From contig DATCMH010000007.1 in assembly GCA_036563505.1 (NCBI GenBank), positions 62,001-126,000 of the forward strand: 64,000 nt of DNA, given 5' to 3'. Under the pieces are notes generated by a model. The model ran no database searches and was not told the origin of the DNA. It saw only the letters and a list, made by a program, of their open reading frames with translations. Source of the stretch: DATCMH01 sp036563505. Its GTDB lineage: Bacteria > Pseudomonadota > Alphaproteobacteria > Rhizobiales > Beijerinckiaceae. The position numbers and the translations under genes were made by a program. Below, in pieces: positions 63,670 to 64,000 of the stretch. Numbering within the stretch: the stretch's first letter is position 1; every line of letters begins with the position of its first letter.

Positions 63670-64000
63670 TCAGAGCGATGAGACAAGGTGACCGCCGTCG
63701 ATGGGCAGCACGGTGCCGGTCATCCAGGCCGACGCGTCGGTCGCGAGCAGAAGGAAGCCGCCGTCGAGGTCCTCCGGCCGGCCGATCCGGCGCATGGGGA
63801 TGCGCTTGAGCATGGCCTGACCGGCCTCTGAGCTGAAGAAGTCGGCGTTGATCTCCGTCTCGATATAGCCCGGCGCCAGCGCGTTGACGCGGATTCCGTA
63901 GCGCGCCCACTCCAAGGCCAGGGCCTGCGTGAGCTGGACGACCGCGGCCTTGGACACCGTGTAAGGCCCGACCCCACCGGCCACTCTGAGCCCAAGGATC
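63670..64000 (-). CDS. SDR-family oxidoreductase, 5' end outside window
   Basis: The last 110 residues of a short-chain dehydrogenase; the N-terminal cofactor motif lies beyond the right edge. Visible parts are the catalytic Tyr-x3-Lys in GPYTVSKAAVVQLTQALA, RVNALAPGYIETEIN, and the C-terminal GGFLLLATDASAWMTGTVLP with IDGGH. It lies seven bases upstream of the acyl-CoA dehydrogenase start, so both probably act in the same acyl-CoA pathway, perhaps as a 3-hydroxyacyl-CoA dehydrogenase. Confidence 0.9.
   Translation of the reverse strand, partial: ILGLRVAGGVGPYTVSKAAVVQLTQALALEWARYGIRVNALAPGYIETEINADFFSSEAGQAMLKRIPMRRIGRPEDLDGGFLLLATDASAWMTGTVLPIDGGHLVSSL

Overview
The window is GC-rich chromosomal DNA from an alphaproteobacterium, almost certainly of the order Hyphomicrobiales (Rhizobiales) and most like the Methylobacterium/Microvirga group. 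The support is the dnaG-rpoD pair with a primase start and degenerate zinc ribbon of this lineage, CarB with the extra segments usual in this order, DUF1236, DUF992 and DUF3775 proteins, an HWE-type histidine kinase, and promoter motifs of the form GGAAC-N16/17-CGTT that the general-stress sigma factor EcfG reads. The genus is inference. Nearly everything is ordinary core or accessory chromosome; there is no prophage, CRISPR array or intact insertion sequence.

Layout: 1-3.8 kb is a signalling and stress block: a CHASE-domain sensor cut by the left edge, dps with an EcfG-type promoter, and a divergent GAF-PAS-PAS-HWE kinase. 3.9-8.4 kb holds an acidic protein, a DEAD-box RNA helicase, rpsU (TTG start, possible EcfG promoter), three small proteins, a cupin whose apparent N-terminus is interrupted by an amber codon, and a tRNA-Ile2(CAU). 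8.4-13.8 kb has two Tad-type pseudopilin-like proteins, an adenylate cyclase, a putative dioxygenase and a DUF1236 envelope protein behind another EcfG-type promoter. 13.8-18.2 kb is rpoD and dnaG. After a remnant of an IS1-type transposase come GatB/YqeY, carA, small membrane proteins, an AraC/GyrI regulator, a YjlB-type cupin, a methyltransferase, GtrA, an SDR enzyme, carB and greA (18.2-29.6 kb).

29.6-34.8 kb carries an Lrp regulator, an ELM1-family protein, and a redox group (trxB, a LysR regulator, msrP). Between the LysR gene and msrP lies a structured, unannotated RNA candidate with an exposed UCCUCCC loop and a strong terminator. 34.9-47.1 kb contains an acyl-CoA synthetase, an EF-G-like GTPase lacking the catalytic histidine, an aspartate aminotransferase, an orphan Bug-type binding protein, a PQQ-type sugar dehydrogenase and several small membrane or DUF proteins. 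47.3-54.5 kb has uvrB with a long N-terminal extension, DUF421, meaB, a pyroglutamyl peptidase, a Rhizobium ReAV-type asparaginase, an alpha/beta hydrolase and a stand-alone Lrp ligand-binding domain. 54.5-62.5 kb is a coherent peptide-use module: a LysR regulator and an ArgE-type deacylase on one strand, divergent from a complete five-gene peptide ABC transporter. The right edge holds an acyl-CoA dehydrogenase and an SDR enzyme cut by the boundary.

No clearly new multi-gene system was seen. The observations most worth testing are the UCCUCCC-loop RNA at 33.7 kb, the three EcfG-type promoters (including one in front of rpsU), and the amber-interrupted cupin.
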